Shown: positions 1 through 11,760 of the stretch, piece by piece
Numbering within the stretch: the stretch's first letter is position 1
Layout of the letters: each line of letters starts with the position of its first letter
The notes under the pieces: model-generated
The model's input: only the letters and a program-made list of their open reading frames with translations
Told to the model about the DNA's origin: nothing
Database searches by the model: none
Translations under genes and position numbers: made by a program
Assembly: GCF_018294505.1 (NCBI RefSeq)
Contig: NC_057800.1
Span: 473,529,037 to 473,593,036 of the forward strand
Reading direction: 5' to 3'
DNA length: 64,000 nt
Origin: Triticum aestivum
Lineage: Eukaryota > Streptophyta > Magnoliopsida > Poales > Poaceae

Positions 1-600
1 ACGTAGGTTGTTTTAGGATCACTTCTTGATCATAGTTGTTCGGCCATGCTTTTGCCTTCTCTTCTCGCTCTCATTTGCGTATGTTAGCCACCATATATGC
101 TAGTCGCTTGCTTCAGCTCCACCTCATACTTTTACCCTTACCCATAAGCTTAAATAGTCTTGATCGCGAGGGTGTGAGATTGCTGAGTCCCCGTGGCTCA
201 CAGATACTTCCAAAACCAGCTTGCAGGTGCCGATGAGACCGTGCAGATGACGCAACCAAGCTCAGGAGGAGCTCGATGGAGATCTTGTCCTTTGTGTTGT
301 TTCGTTCTAGTTGATCAGTAGTGGAGCCTAGTTGGGACGATCGGGGATCTGTGTAGCATTTGGGGTAGTCTTCTTTTATTTTGGTTCCATAGTCGGACCT
401 TGATTGTATCTGGTTGATGTAATGCTTTATTCATGTAATTGTGTGACGTGGCGATTGTAAGCCAACTATGTATCTCTTTACCTTATGTATTACATGGGTT
501 GTGTGAAGATTACCTCACTTGCGACATTGCTTTCAATGCGGTTATGCCTCTAAGTCGTGCTTCGACACGTGGGAGATATAGCCGCATTGAGGGTGTTACA
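1..600 (+). repeat. 5' LTR remnant of the first LARD
   Basis: This is the last 600 bases of the 5' LTR. It aligns with 7662-8260 with few substitutions and ends in GTTACA immediately before the primer-binding site. The rest of the LTR lies to the left of the window. Confidence 0.85.
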
Positions 601-603
601 AGT

Positions 604-616
604 TGGTAATCAGAGC
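604..616 (+). promoter_or_regulatory. Primer-binding site, degenerate (initiator tRNA-Met type)
   Basis: TGGTAATCAGAGC lies three bases after the 5' LTR. It matches the usual TGGTATCAGAGC except for one inserted A. Expected role: priming of minus-strand DNA synthesis. Confidence 0.7.
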
Positions 617-3600
617 CTTCCCCGACCTTAGGAGCCCCTTGCTTGATTGAATCGCTAGCGTTATTGAGTCTAGAAATGTTTTGAGTCATTTAGGATTATA
701 TATATCGGAGAGTTAGGAATTCTTTTTACTCCTCAGTCCCTTCATCGCTCTGGTGAGGCATCCTGACGTAGAGTTTTGACTCTTCTCTTCTCAAATTTCA
801 CTAAAAAAATTTAGGATCACGCGGGTATCTTGGAATCGTTCCGATGGTTTTGTGACGAGAACATTGTTCTGGTGCCTCCTGTCATTTAGGGGTTGTGGCA
901 GTGCCCCGGGGAGTTGAGCTCCGAGGTGTTGTCGTCACAATTTTATCGTTGCAGTTCTGGAATACCTGAGATTAGTTTCGCCGACATCGAAAATCTCTTT
1001 TATGTAGTTGTTGGTGAGATAACCTCGACGCCACCCAGTACTGGGGCGGGAGTTCGGGAGTATTGCCATAACTTGTATAACGGATGCTTTTCGAAGGTTG
1101 AGGTAGATGATTTCCGAAGGTTTCTTGGTTATGTGTTGAAGGTTGGATACATCTGGATGTAGGATTGCTAGTTTTGGGTGAGATATTATGCTTCCCCTGT
1201 ATCCCCAACACCTGATTGCATAACCGGAAAATTTAGGGAGTTTATAAGTGGGAATTCAAGTAGCTCTTAGGATATCTTTCCGACAGATGTATGATATGAA
1301 ATTGGGGTTCGACGTCTAGTGGTCCGCCTATTCACGGTTGGTTTTACAGTGGTCTCGTTGTGTCTTAAAGAGTCCTTGGCTATGCTGACTCGGGGACGCT
1401 TCGTATGTCATGTGCACTGCCTTGTACATGATGGTGCTGTACGATCGAGCCCATGTAGGCCCCACCATGAAAACTTCGGACGCAATCTCAATCATATGTT
1501 TGTTCTGGCTTATTCTGCAAGCCAATCCTTTGTTTTTGTTTGGAGTTGTAGTATTCGAGTTGCTTCAATGTCAAGTGTTGATTCCATACCTTCCCCAAAT
1601 GGTGTTCTCATACTCCGATGTGAATACTAATCCTTCTCGATAATCGAGATTGTTATGCCAATCTTGTTCTACCGGTGTGTCTCTCTTCAAGTGGATCCGA
1701 TCACTTCAACATTCGCAAGATCAAGTATCAGTTTTCTTCTGAACGGTGTTTGTTTCATCCGTCTCCAAGTTGCCTTTGTTTTTCTTCTTCCCACCCACCC
1801 ACCCCTTTTTCTTCAAGGACTAAGATTTCTTAATCAATTATCAATTTTATTGGTGGGAAGCCTCTCCATTCTTTTCCGTCAATGTTCTTATGCGGTGTTT
1901 CACATGAAGATTTTAACGGAGCTTCAAGATCATCATTCTTCATTCTTTTCTTCTCCGGTGGATACAATTCAAGGTTTCTGTGTTGATCATATTCTTTTCC
2001 TTGTTTCAAATACCTTCTCATACCGGGGCACCTCATAATCATTCACTTCTCGCTATTCATTTGTTCCGGAGTTATTCTCATATTCATCTCAAAGTTTGAC
2101 GTAAGAATGATTTATCATCAGTCAAATGTCTTTCTCTAAGATCGATTAAATTCTTTTCATCGTTGGCTCAACCTTTTCCATTCTTCATTCCGAAGTGCCT
2201 CAACAATTCTTGGTGGTGTTTCTCGTCGTCATTCTCGGATTTTGAAGACCGAAGAAGAGTTTTTCCTCCATATCTTATCCGTTCTCTCAGAGATTCGTGA
2301 TTCTAGTTTGAGGCCATCCTCTCATAATTGTTTTTGATTGTGGAAATTCTTTTCATCCTTCCGGAGAAATTCAACAGTCTTTTCTGTTTGATTCTCCGAA
2401 GCCCATCATTTTAGAAGATTTATTCATTCTCAGCTTTCAGCTATCATTCTCCAAATCTTACCGGTGCATCATTCAAGTATTCTCTTATCAGCTCGTGATC
2501 GCTTCGTTCTCATGTATCTAAATTCTCTCAAGCTTCTTGGTTCATTTGCTAATTCTTCCCGGTGTTGTCCTTATCTTTTCCTCGGTCATTTTAGTTCTTA
2601 CGGTGGTTCGTTCAAGAGTTCTCTTCTTTCGTTATCATATCAATTTATTCGTTGTTTCAACCCTACCGGTCGTTCATCGAAGACCTTCTCAAGTTTATGC
2701 TATATCTATCTTAATCCTTTCTATGAGAATAAGTAGTATGCCAAATCCGTTGCTTGTCATCAATTTAAATTGGTGAAGGATAAGCATAATGTAATTCTTA
2801 TTCTTGTTTCATCGAGTAATTTCAATTATTCCGGAGGTTCATCAAATTCTCGGTTTCAATTGGTTCATCTTTTCTTTTTCCCGGAGTTCCAAGCTTTCAT
2901 CATCATGAAGATCCATCTTATCATTGCAAGGCTTCAACCTTATTCTTTTCATCCTTCATTTCGTTTGATCATTCTTTTATTACCGGAGTTCTTCATGGAG
3001 GCTCTACATGATGGTTCATCAAGGATTTAATTCCTTCTCGAAGTATTCATCGAGATTCTTTTCAAAGGAGCTCAATTATTCTTCATCTTGCATAATGAAG
3101 TGCAATTCTTTCTACATTATCTTTTGAGGTGGTGTTATGCCATTCGTGATAATTTCCCTTCGTGTTTCATGATTCACAAGTTATCAAGAAGGAGGTATTT
3201 TAAATCCATCAATCTCTTCATTCGAGTTATCTTGGGTTATATTTCACCTAAAACCTTCCCTAAGGAATGTTGCTATTTATGGTGTTTATCGATGATCCAA
3301 ATTTCCTCATATTCTCGCGATGAAAGATGTTTTCATCTCTCCGTCGCTCCCAAGCAAGCAATTTTTTTCGTTTGTGGCAGGTTTTCACCTCAAGTTCTCG
3401 AGATGTTTTCCTTAAGCCCACAACAAGCTTACTCTTTCGTTGTTGGTTTTCCCAACAACTCCGTTCAATCCTTCTTTTTAAGGATGCTCTCTCAAATTCA
3501 TTTGAGGTAGAACATGTTATTTTCTTATCCATTCTTTTCATTGCATTCTTTCATTTCTTCCAAAGGCATTGAATGATGCTCTCTTCACTCATCATCTCGT

Positions 3601-4112
3601 ATTGTGAAGATTATGTTCTTTCCTTTTGCTTATCCATTCAACCGGAGTGTCGTGTTTTCATTCGAGCTCTCTCATCTTATCAAGTTTTACCTCCATTCTC
3701 AACCGGAGTGCCGTCTGAAATCGTTCTTACCCATTGTGCCATTCTTTCAATAGTTACGGAGGTAGTGTGTTGTTGACTTCATCAAGTATCCTCTCATCTT
3801 GTCAAGTTCTTGTTAATTCCTTCCAATTTCAGTCAGAGTGCTGTCCAAATTATATCATTCTTAATCCTTCTCTATCTTGGCTTAACTGGAGTGGTTTCAA
3901 TATATATGTTGCCCTCCAACCTCAACGATTTTCGCAATGTTCTTTGTCCTTTTTTTTCTAACGGAGTGTTTTCGACTTTGTTCACCTTCATTGTATTCTT
4001 TTCTCGAATTTTTTCAACGTCGCAAGGTTCTTTGGTTTCACTCGTTTGTCAAAGAAGCAACTTAGTTTTACCTATTCTCTTTCCCTTCCATTTTCCCTCC
4101 GGTGCCATTCTA

Positions 4113-4149
4113 GATCTCGGGACGAGATCCTCTCGTAGTGGTGGAGTGT
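4113..4149 (+). promoter_or_regulatory. Hairpin and polypurine tract before 3' LTR
   Basis: The inverted repeat GATCTCG-GGA-CGAGATC (4113-4129) is followed by a purine-rich stretch (AGTGGTGGAG, 4136-4145) and then the LTR start TGTGACG at 4150. The same arrangement occurs at 31166-31202 in the second LARD. The purine tract is the expected plus-strand primer. Confidence 0.6.
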
Positions 4150-7100
4150 TGTGACGCCCCGAGACCGTTGTGCCAGGTGTCCTCTAGTTATGCGCTGTCA
4201 TTGCCATGTCATTCGCTTGCGTGTTGCATCTTGTCATGTCATCGTGTGCATTACATCATCATGGTTTTCAAAACTTGCATCTGTCCAGGTCTCCCCGTTC
4301 CATCCGTTGTCCGTTCTGAATCCAGACACACTTGCACGTGCCCGCGGCACGTCCGAAATATTATTTTATAAGTGGCCAAAAAATGTTCTCGGAATGGCTT
4401 GGAAGTTGGCATGTGGTCTTATTATAGTGTAGATAGACCGCCTATCAAGTTTCATCGCATTCGGAGTTCGTTTGACGCCCCAACGATTAATTATAGCGAC
4501 AATATAGCCGGTCTATCATAGGACGTTTTCGGTCTCCGAAAATAGTCGCCGGGTCTCTCTCTCTTCTCTCTTCTCAACCCTTTGCCTTCTGCACTACATC
4601 TCACCGCCAGTCCCAGCCTAACCTCTCTCGTCAGCCCGCGGCCCTCCTCGCACGCGTGTCTGAAAAGCTTCCCCAGACGCGACACGGACAGTCGTCACCG
4701 TTGGATCCGGATCAACCCCAAACATCTACAAAACGTCTCCATTTTGTTAATTGGACTTCCTAACATATTTTTTCCGTCCGTCCGATTACGATCGGAGGGA
4801 CGAGATAGCCCCGAACCTAACCTAATAGCTATATAACTAGTCTAACCCTAGATCCTAGGAGGGCTGTCCCATCCAATCCTTCTCCCCGCCGCCACTCCTC
4901 TCCCACCTTGGGATCCTCCCGATGCATCCATCCACCAACCAGCGCTCCCCATGTCCCTCCTTGATTTCCGCTAGGCCCAAATCACAGCATACAAGAGCAA
5001 ACCAGCCACCACCTTCCCCTCTATTCATTCGTCGCCCAAGCCCGCAACCTCCTCTGCTACCCGCGCTGCCTCCCTTCCGCCATCATAAGGATCGCCAGCG
5101 AGCACCTCCTAGAGTCCCTGCACCCTCATTTACCCAAGGAAACGAGCTCCTCCCGAGGCCTCCTGCTTCCCTGATGCCCGTCGTCCCGAGCCCCAGTGCT
5201 CCAAGGCCGTCCCTCCTGCAGCGCCTCGTCCCGCTCCTCTTCTTCCCTTTCTCTCCCTCCTTGCTCTCTCTCTCACCCGGTTCCCTCTCTCTCTGTTTCT
5301 TCGCGCAGGAGCCGCAACACAGCATGGCCGGAGCTCCTTCCTCGACACTCATCGCTGACCCCCCTGCTTCTTCAGTCCCAGCAGGAGACAAGCCGCCAGA
5401 TCTAAAGCCTCACCAGAGAACGCCGTCCTTGCCCGGTTTTAGCCGCCCTGCTTCCCGTCGAGCCTCCCTGCACCAAGCCGCAGTGTCGCCGCCCATGGAG
5501 CTCCACCACCCATCGGATCTGTTGCCCGAAGACCCGATCCGTCCATTCCAGCCGCCGCCAGACTGGCAAGCCTTCCGCCGGAGCCCTGCAGTCCCGTTGT
5601 CGCCGTTGCCAAGCCCCTGCCTCTGCTTCTTTCGAACTAGGGAAGAGGACGAGCGACGCCAGGCTTTGTTGACCTTTCGATCGAGCCAAACAGGCCGGCC
5701 CAACGCGCCCCTGCCGGCCTCCTCCTCTCCATAGTTCTGGGACGAGGCCCGTGGTGAACAGCACCCGAGCTCCCCCCTGCACTATTGGGCTGCCCAGTTT
5801 CGGCCCGAGGTGTCTTTTTTCCCCGCTGCGAATTTGTCTAATTTCCAGAGTTTGCCTGTTTTGCAAAAAAAAACTCAGCGTTCATGCATTTAATAACTAA
5901 TTAACCGTGCATTGGAATTAATCAAAATTAATATGAAAGTTGCTTAGAATTTTGTCTAGTTTCATAATATGCAACTTCCATCTATGTTTAAAAATGTTTA
6001 AATGTTGTTTGGTTAAATTTGCTCCTATGCCATGCTAAAATGCTTTTATTCATAACTAAATAACCGTAACTCGGAATTTAATAAACTTTATATGCAAATG
6101 GGGTAGAATTTTGCCTACTTTAACATGGTGGCATCATCTTGCATGTTTAATAACTATAAAATATGGTTTAGGGCAGAACGGTACCAAACCATAAAATATG
6201 CACATGAGGTTTTTCCGGAATTGTTGTTTGTTATTTTCGGCCTCATTTAAACTTGCCTAGATAGATAGTTTATTTATGCTTCATCTATTGCCATGCTAAC
6301 AACATTTAATCTTGTTGGGTACATAAACGAGAGAGAACTAAATAAGTCATGTGGTGTTTTCTTCAATATGCAACTCCGCTACGTAATGAGCTCCACTTAA
6401 TTTGTAGGATTGTTTGTGCACTTTGCCATGCCATGCTTCATTAAACCGTACATGCATCATACTCTATTGTGCATCATGCCATGTTGATGTGGTGGTTGTT
6501 TACTATGTTGTTTGCTTCTTTCCGGGATGCCTTTCTCGTGTGCTTCGGTTCCGTTCCGGAGTTGTGAGGATCCGTTCGAATACGTCCGTTTGTCTTCTTC
6601 ATGGACTCGTTCTTCTTCGTTGCGGGATTTCAGGCAAGATGACCATACCCTCGAAATCACTTCTATCTTTGCTTGCTTAGTTGCTCGCTCTTTTTCTATG
6701 CCTATGCTGCGATACCTACCACTTGCTTATCATGCCTCCCATATTGTTAAGCCAAGCCTCTAACCCACCTTACCCTAGCAAACCGTTGTTTGGCTATGTT
6801 ACCGCTTTGCTCAGCCCCTCTTATAGCGTTGTTAGTTGCAGGTGAAGATTGGAGTTTGTTCCTTGTTGGAACATGGATATTTCGTTGGGATATCACAATA
6901 TATCTTATTTACTTAATGCACCTATATACTTGGTAAAGGGTGGAAGGCTCAGCCTTATGCCTGGTGTTTTGTTCCACTCTTGCCGCCCTAGTTTTCCATC
7001 ATATCGGTGTTATGTTCCTAGATTTTGCGTTCCTTACGTGGTTGGGTTATAATGGGAACCCCTTGACAGTTCGCTTTGAATAAAACTCCTCCAGCAAGGC

Positions 7101-8260
7101 CCAACCTTGGTTTTACCATTCGCCACCTAGCCTTTTTCCCTTGGGAGTCGCGCATCCTCTGGGTCATCTTTATTTAACCCCCCCCCCCGGGCCAGTGCTT
7201 GTCTAAGTGTTGGTCCAAACTAGAGCCACTTGCGGCGCCACCTCGGGGAAACTTGAGGGCTGGTTTTAGCTGTACGTAGTGTTCATCCGGTGTTGCCTTG
7301 AGAACGAGATATGTGCAGCTCCCATCAGGATGTCGGCGCATCGGTCGGTCTTGCTGGACTTGTTTTACCATTGTCGAGGATGTCTTGTAACTGGGATGTC
7401 GAGTCTGATCGGATTGTCTTGGGAGAAGGAATATCCTTCGTTGACCGTGAGAGCTTGTGATGGGCTAAGTTGGGACACCCCTGCAGGGATTTGAACTTTC
7501 GAAAGTCGTGCCCGCGGTTATGGGCAGATGGGAATTTGTTAATGTCCGATTGTAGAAAACCTGAAGTTGATATTAATTAAAATACATCAACCGCGTGTGT
7601 AACCGTGATGGTTTCTTCTCGGCGGAGTCCGGGAAGTGAACACGGTGTTGGAGTTATGTTGACGCGGGTTGTTTTAGGATCACTTCTTGATCATAATTGT
7701 TCGACCGTGCTTTTGCCTTCTATTCTCGCTCTCATTTGCGTATGTTAGCCACCATATATGCTAGTCGCCTGCTGCAGCTCCACCTCATACTTTTACCCTT
7801 ACCATAAGCTTAAATAGTCTTGATCGCGAGGGTGTGAGATTGCTGAGTCCCAGTGGCTCACAGATACTTCCAAAACCAGCTTGCGGGTGCCGATGAGACC
7901 GTGCAGATGAGGCAACCAAGCTCAGGAGGAGCTCGATGGAGATCTTGTCCTTTGTATTGTTTCGTTCTAGTTGATCAGTAGTGGAGCCTAGTTGGGACGA
8001 TCGGGGATCTGTGTAGCATTTGGGGTAGTCTTCTTTTATTTTGGTTCCGTAGTCGGACCTTGATTGTATCTGGTTGATGTAATGCTTTATTCATGTCATT
8101 GTGTGAAGTGGCGATTGTAAGCCAACTATGTATCTCTTTCCCTTATGTATTACATGGGTTGTGTGAAGATTACCTCACTTGCGACATTGCTTTCAATGCG
8201 GTTATGCCTCTAAGTCGTGCTTCGACACGTGGGAGATATAGCCGCATCGAGGGCGTTACA
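4150..8260 (+). repeat. 3' LTR of the first LARD, 4.1 kb
   Basis: Starts TGTGACGCCC and ends GGGCGTTACA. A TATA-like CTATATAAC at 4829-4837 is followed by a GC- and pyrimidine-rich block (about 4860-5770), then AT-rich sequence. This suggests a promoter near 4.83 kb and a very long transcribed leader. The GC-rich block contains a 270-codon open frame (4922-5734) rich in Pro and Ser, and an overlapping minus-strand frame; I regard both as chance frames from base composition. A run of about eleven C occurs near 7178. Confidence 0.75.
4829..4837 (+). promoter_or_regulatory. TATA-like box in LARD LTR
   Basis: CTATATAAC lies just upstream of the change from AT-rich to GC-rich sequence in the LTR, the usual arrangement of a plant LTR promoter. 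Transcription would start about 30 bases downstream; this is inferred. Confidence 0.45.
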
Positions 8261-8545
8261 TATAGGCTGCACTTGTGCCTCGGTGTGTCGCGCACCGCCT
8301 CGGCTTATGTGCAATATCACTGGGTGGCGGCGGGAAACCGATGAGGAAGTGGTGAGAAACGGTGGCGTGTTCATAAAACACCATCAACTAATGGAAACTT
8401 AGCATAAAAGGAAGTGTGAGCTAGCACAACGCCTGCGCACATATTGCTCGCCCACGGGTGTGATCCATATACTCGAGTGCCCAATAGAGCACACTATTCA
8501 CACTAGAGAATATTGTTTTGTACACAGAGACCATAGATGTTGTGC
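8261..8545. other. Unassigned spacer
   Basis: Between the end of the first LARD and the left direct repeat. I recognise no coding frame, LTR or transposon end. The first bases (TATAG) could be the target duplication of the LARD, but its partner is outside the window. Confidence 0.4.
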
Positions 8546-8703
8546 AGACTGAGCAAATCTCATGGCAAACGAATAAACTAAGGAACATGTCAATGATTAT
8601 TTCAAGAATGGCAATCAATTATTTACCAGCAAGCATTTTCCCAAAACACACATATCTTATTAGCAGGAAATATCTGTGTTTTTTCAGTCTTCCCACACAA
8701 TTT
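8546..8703 (+). repeat. Left copy of a diverged direct repeat
   Basis: About 158 bp colinear with 9968-10126. Shared blocks include GAGCAAATC, AAACTARGGAAC, CATTTTCCCA, ACACACAT, CTTATTAGCAG and GTCTTC-CACACA. The two copies bracket the exonuclease-like pseudogene. They do not look like LTRs (no TG...CA ends). Confidence 0.6.
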
Positions 8704-9095
8704 GCCGATGCACCCTTCTCCATTTCCCGCGTTCACCTTACCATGCCGGCCTCTGCTCGCGTCCCTCGGCACGCTCTGCTTGCTGTTAGGCGGCCGCAAC
8801 ACGCTCTTCTCGGGTTCCTCCACCCGCTTTGCTCTTGCGTTCCTCCGTGTGCGCTACCAGCGGTTGGGGCCAGCGCATGATCACATTGGGGTCCCCATAT
8901 GCATGTAGTTACACCGCGCACGTCGCCATGATGCAGTTATGTGTGGCACGATGGAGTTACGCGCTGCCAAAACTGCCATCCGGACATGCCGATATTCTAG
9001 GCCGTCCGGCCTCCCCATTTATTCCCGCAACCATCATAACCTTAGTATCTTCAAACTTCCGATCGCGCCCCACAACACAAACAAGCACACCCACG

Positions 9096-9812
9096 ATGAC
9101 ACATACAAAGAGGGAATCTAGCGGCGCTCCAATGGACTTCGGCGTGCATCAGGTGGAGACCCACATGAGGGAGTACCTCTCGATAGTGTACACCAATGAC
9201 CCGACCATGGTGGAGGACTCCATCAACACCATGGAGCAGTTGCTTGCTTGGGATTACAAGTAAAAAGTGGTCGGCATTGACCTCCAGTACACCGACGATC
9301 GTGCCAGGATAGATCAGAAGGTTGTCGTCACCTAGTTGTGCATGCGCCATCACGTCCTCGTCTACCACTACTCCCTGGCCACAAGGCCTTGCGAGCCTTT
9401 TGCCAGGTTTGTCAACATCTTCTAATATAAGTTCGCTATGGTGGACACAATCAACGATGTAAAAGCGCTCAAGGTTACGGGCTTGGCCTAGAAGATGCTT
9501 GTCGACATCTGTGGCCACTACAGGGTCTGGGGCAACAAGAAGGAGAAGGACGCCCTTGTTGACCTCGCCTCAACCATCATTGACCCCTACTACAAAAGCA
9601 TGAAGGAGGATGCCAAGAAAAATCCTGAAGCCTGGCACCGGGCCTAGATGCGGAGACTAGATGAAGCTCAGCTCAAGTTCACGACCAAGAACGTGTACAC
9701 ATGCTACGAGATGCATAGGCGGATCGTTGACATGAGGGAGTGCCTCCTTCCAGTAATTGATGAGGGATCGAGCCACCAGCAGAGCAGTGGTGGCAAGCGT
9801 CACAAGAAGTAG
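9096..9812 (+). pseudogene. Werner-like 3'-5' exonuclease (RNase H fold) pseudogene
   Basis: A single frame of 238 codons runs from ATG 9096 to TAG 9810-9812 with five internal stops: TAA 9261, TAG 9333, TAA 9423, TAG 9489 and TAG 9645. Between stops the protein is continuous, with no frameshift. The first part (MDFGVHQVETH, then VVGIDLQYT about 60 residues in) resembles the Exo I block of plant Werner-like 3'-5' exonucleases, usually a D-x-E pair; here the second acidic residue is Q, so a catalytic residue is missing. A middle block (QLCM-type then a histidine-rich stretch) and YKFAMVDTINDVKAL fit the same fold. The C-terminal lysine-rich part (HHKK type) is unknown. This is the only host-gene-like sequence outside the transposons. 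Family assignment is from motif memory. A remote alternative is a transposon-carried gene, given the flanking repeats. Confidence 0.6.
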
Positions 9813-9967
9813 ATGATGATTAGATGTTCGTTTAACCTAGTTAATTATGAATGTAATAGTTACTTTGGTGTGTGCAAATGTCATGTGTGTACTAGTGACC
9901 TATGTAATTGGATGTCTAATTTCGTTATGAAATCATGTCCTTATAAATATATATGTTTTTGTTATGT

Positions 9968-10126
9968 AGACAGAGCAAATCACACCGCACACGGACCAAA
10001 CTAGGGAACCTGTCGGTGATGATTTCATCAATCGTTGACAAATGTATACCAGCAATCATTTTCCCACAACACACATGGCTTATTAGCAGCAATAGTCTTT
10101 GTTATTATCGGTCTTCGCACACATTT
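9968..10126 (+). repeat. Right copy of a diverged direct repeat
   Basis: Partner of 8546-8703, same order and nearly the same length, starting AGACAGAGCAAATC. It lies 156 bases after the pseudogene stop. Together the two repeats may be the subterminal parts of an old unidentified element. Confidence 0.6.
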
Positions 10127-10205
10127 CTAATTACGGACCTATTTTTCACGTATCACACACATCTTGTTAAGTTGAACCGTTTCTGTTGTCTTGGCTCATC
10201 GTAAA

Positions 10206-10225
10206 TAGTTCATCCGAGTGAACTA
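10206..10225. repeat. Short hairpin TAGTTCA-TCCGAG-TGAACTA
   Basis: Perfect 7-base inverted repeat with a 6-base loop, 21 bases before the LTR of element A. Function unknown. Confidence 0.4.
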
Positions 10226-10246
10226 TATGTCGTCTATCGCACACAC

Positions 10247-11693
10247 TGTAAGTGCATCTAGTGCCCCTTAGTGATTTTGGTGTATTGAGGACCTATAGGT
10301 TAAGGGAATAATGTGTTTGTGAGTGTACATAGGTCCATAAGTCTGTGAGGAGTTTGATATTTATGATGAAAGTCGACCCCTAAAAATGGATGTCTTCAAC
10401 TTAAGACTTTGGTTTTCTCGAAGACTTTGAAAGTGAAAAAATTGGTGTGACTGTGAAGACTTGATATTCATGCGAGGATTATGAAGCGTGAAGACTTTTG
10501 TTTTCGTAGTTTCATTCTCTCTTTCTTGAGTCACATGAAACATTGTACTGTTAAAGGGGGTCGAGGTAAAACTAAGGAAAAGTTTCCAAGTGATGCTCAT
10601 CTCAAAATCCTACACCTACCCAATCCTTTCGAGTGAAGCCATTGCATATCTCATACAGTTCAGTCAATTTCTTCAGTGACAAAGACGAAGATCTTCTATT
10701 CTCTGAGGAATTTGTTCTAACTGAGGAGTTAGGAATTCGCCATTATGGATTGCCTACAAGTGAGGAACATGATAGCCCTGAGGAATTTGATAATCAAATA
10801 TCCGACCATTGCTGTGCTACGTGCCAGCTATCCCGAAATATCTACCCACCTAACGGTCATATCATTGAAGGGCATTTATGTCTTATCATGTCGAGCTGCT
10901 CCCTAGGCTATAAAGAGCTGCCCCTACAACCACTAGTTGGTTGGCTGCTCTGAGAGAAACTGAAACTTGTCATTTGAGCATCCCATCCTCCGAGAACTTT
11001 GAGCGAACATAATCAAGTGAGGAAAACCCAAACCCAGACACCTACAAACCCAAAGTGATTGAGCATCACTGAAGAGATAGTTCCTGTGTGGAACCGACGC
11101 TTGTTACCTTTGAGGATTGTGCATCCTCTAGACAATTAGGCATTAAGGTCTAGAGCATCTAAGAGGAAATTGTGGATCGCTGAGTGACCGAGTTTGTGAA
11201 GGTTTGCAAGTCACCTGAAGACTTACCACGAGTGATTGGGCGAGGTCTGTGTGACCTTAGCTCAAGGAGAATACGGTGAGGATTGTGTGTCCGGATACGA
11301 CCATCACAATAGTTGGAACTGGTCTACCAAATCATCGTCCTCACCAAGCTACCGGTTCTATTTCCTCAACCCTTCCATTTCCCCATTCTGTGTAGAAATA
11401 ATTGATCGTTACTGTTTGAAGAATTTGACTGAAGACTTTCTCAATTTCCTCAATCCTAATTCTTCAGTCACTTTGTCTTCAGCCTGCTTATCCCGTGTTT
11501 ACGCTACTTGTACTCTGAGCTTGTTTTCATTTCATCATGATGACTGTGCTACTTCTCTGTTACGCTTGCATCTGAGTACTTATTCCGCTGCTAGTCGTTC
11601 GTGACTTAGGAAATTCCTCACCTTGAATTTCCTCAGTGATGAATTTGTAAAATTCGCCTATTCACCCCCTCCAGTCGATATAATGCACTTTCA
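10247..11693 (+). repeat. 5' LTR of Copia element A
   Basis: 1447 bp, starts TGTAAGTGCATCTAGTGCC and ends GCACTTTCA, the same termini as the LTRs of G (read on the minus strand at 56071 and 43082). It is followed two bases later by the primer-binding site. Confidence 0.85.
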
Positions 11694-11695
11694 AT

Positions 11696-11710
11696 TGGTA
11701 TCAAAGCAAG
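11696..11710 (+). promoter_or_regulatory. Primer-binding site of element A (tRNA-Met type)
   Basis: TGGTATCAAAGCAAG differs by one base from the canonical TGGTATCAGAGC, a G to A change in the seventh to eighth position region. Confidence 0.75.
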
Positions 11711-11760
11711 TTACTCCCTTGTTCTGTGTGATTTTGGTCTAACCACCTGGAGTTTTAGTT

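Larger units (their letters stand above)
601..4149 (+). other. LARD internal domain, non-coding
   Basis: About 3.5 kb, T- and C-rich on the plus strand, with only short random frames (longest about 140 codons, none with recognisable gag, protease, RT or integrase motifs). Its first 100 bases resemble the start of the internal domain of the second LARD at 27.2 kb, including a shared GTTGAGTCTAGAAAT, so the two elements are related. I see no gene here. Confidence 0.7.
1..8260 (+). mobile_element. LARD-type LTR retrotransposon (Sukkula-like), left end cut by window
   Basis: Bases 1-600 match 7662-8260 almost base for base, so they are the end of a 5' LTR and the end of a 3' LTR. The complete 3' LTR is 4150-8260 (4111 bp), beginning TGTGACGCCC and ending GTTACA. 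The internal domain is 601-4149 (3549 bp) and has no gag or pol reading frame. Very long LTRs around a 3.5 kb non-coding core match the large retrotransposon derivatives (LARDs, Sukkula) described in barley and relatives; the family name is from memory. A degenerate primer-binding site and a purine-rich tract bracket the internal domain. It must rely on enzymes from another Gypsy element. The target duplication cannot be checked because the left end is outside the window. Confidence 0.72.

Noticed and set aside
4922..5734. 270-codon Pro/Ser-rich frame in the LARD LTR
   Set aside because: No domain, overlapped by frames on the other strand, and the GC-rich block lacks stops by composition.
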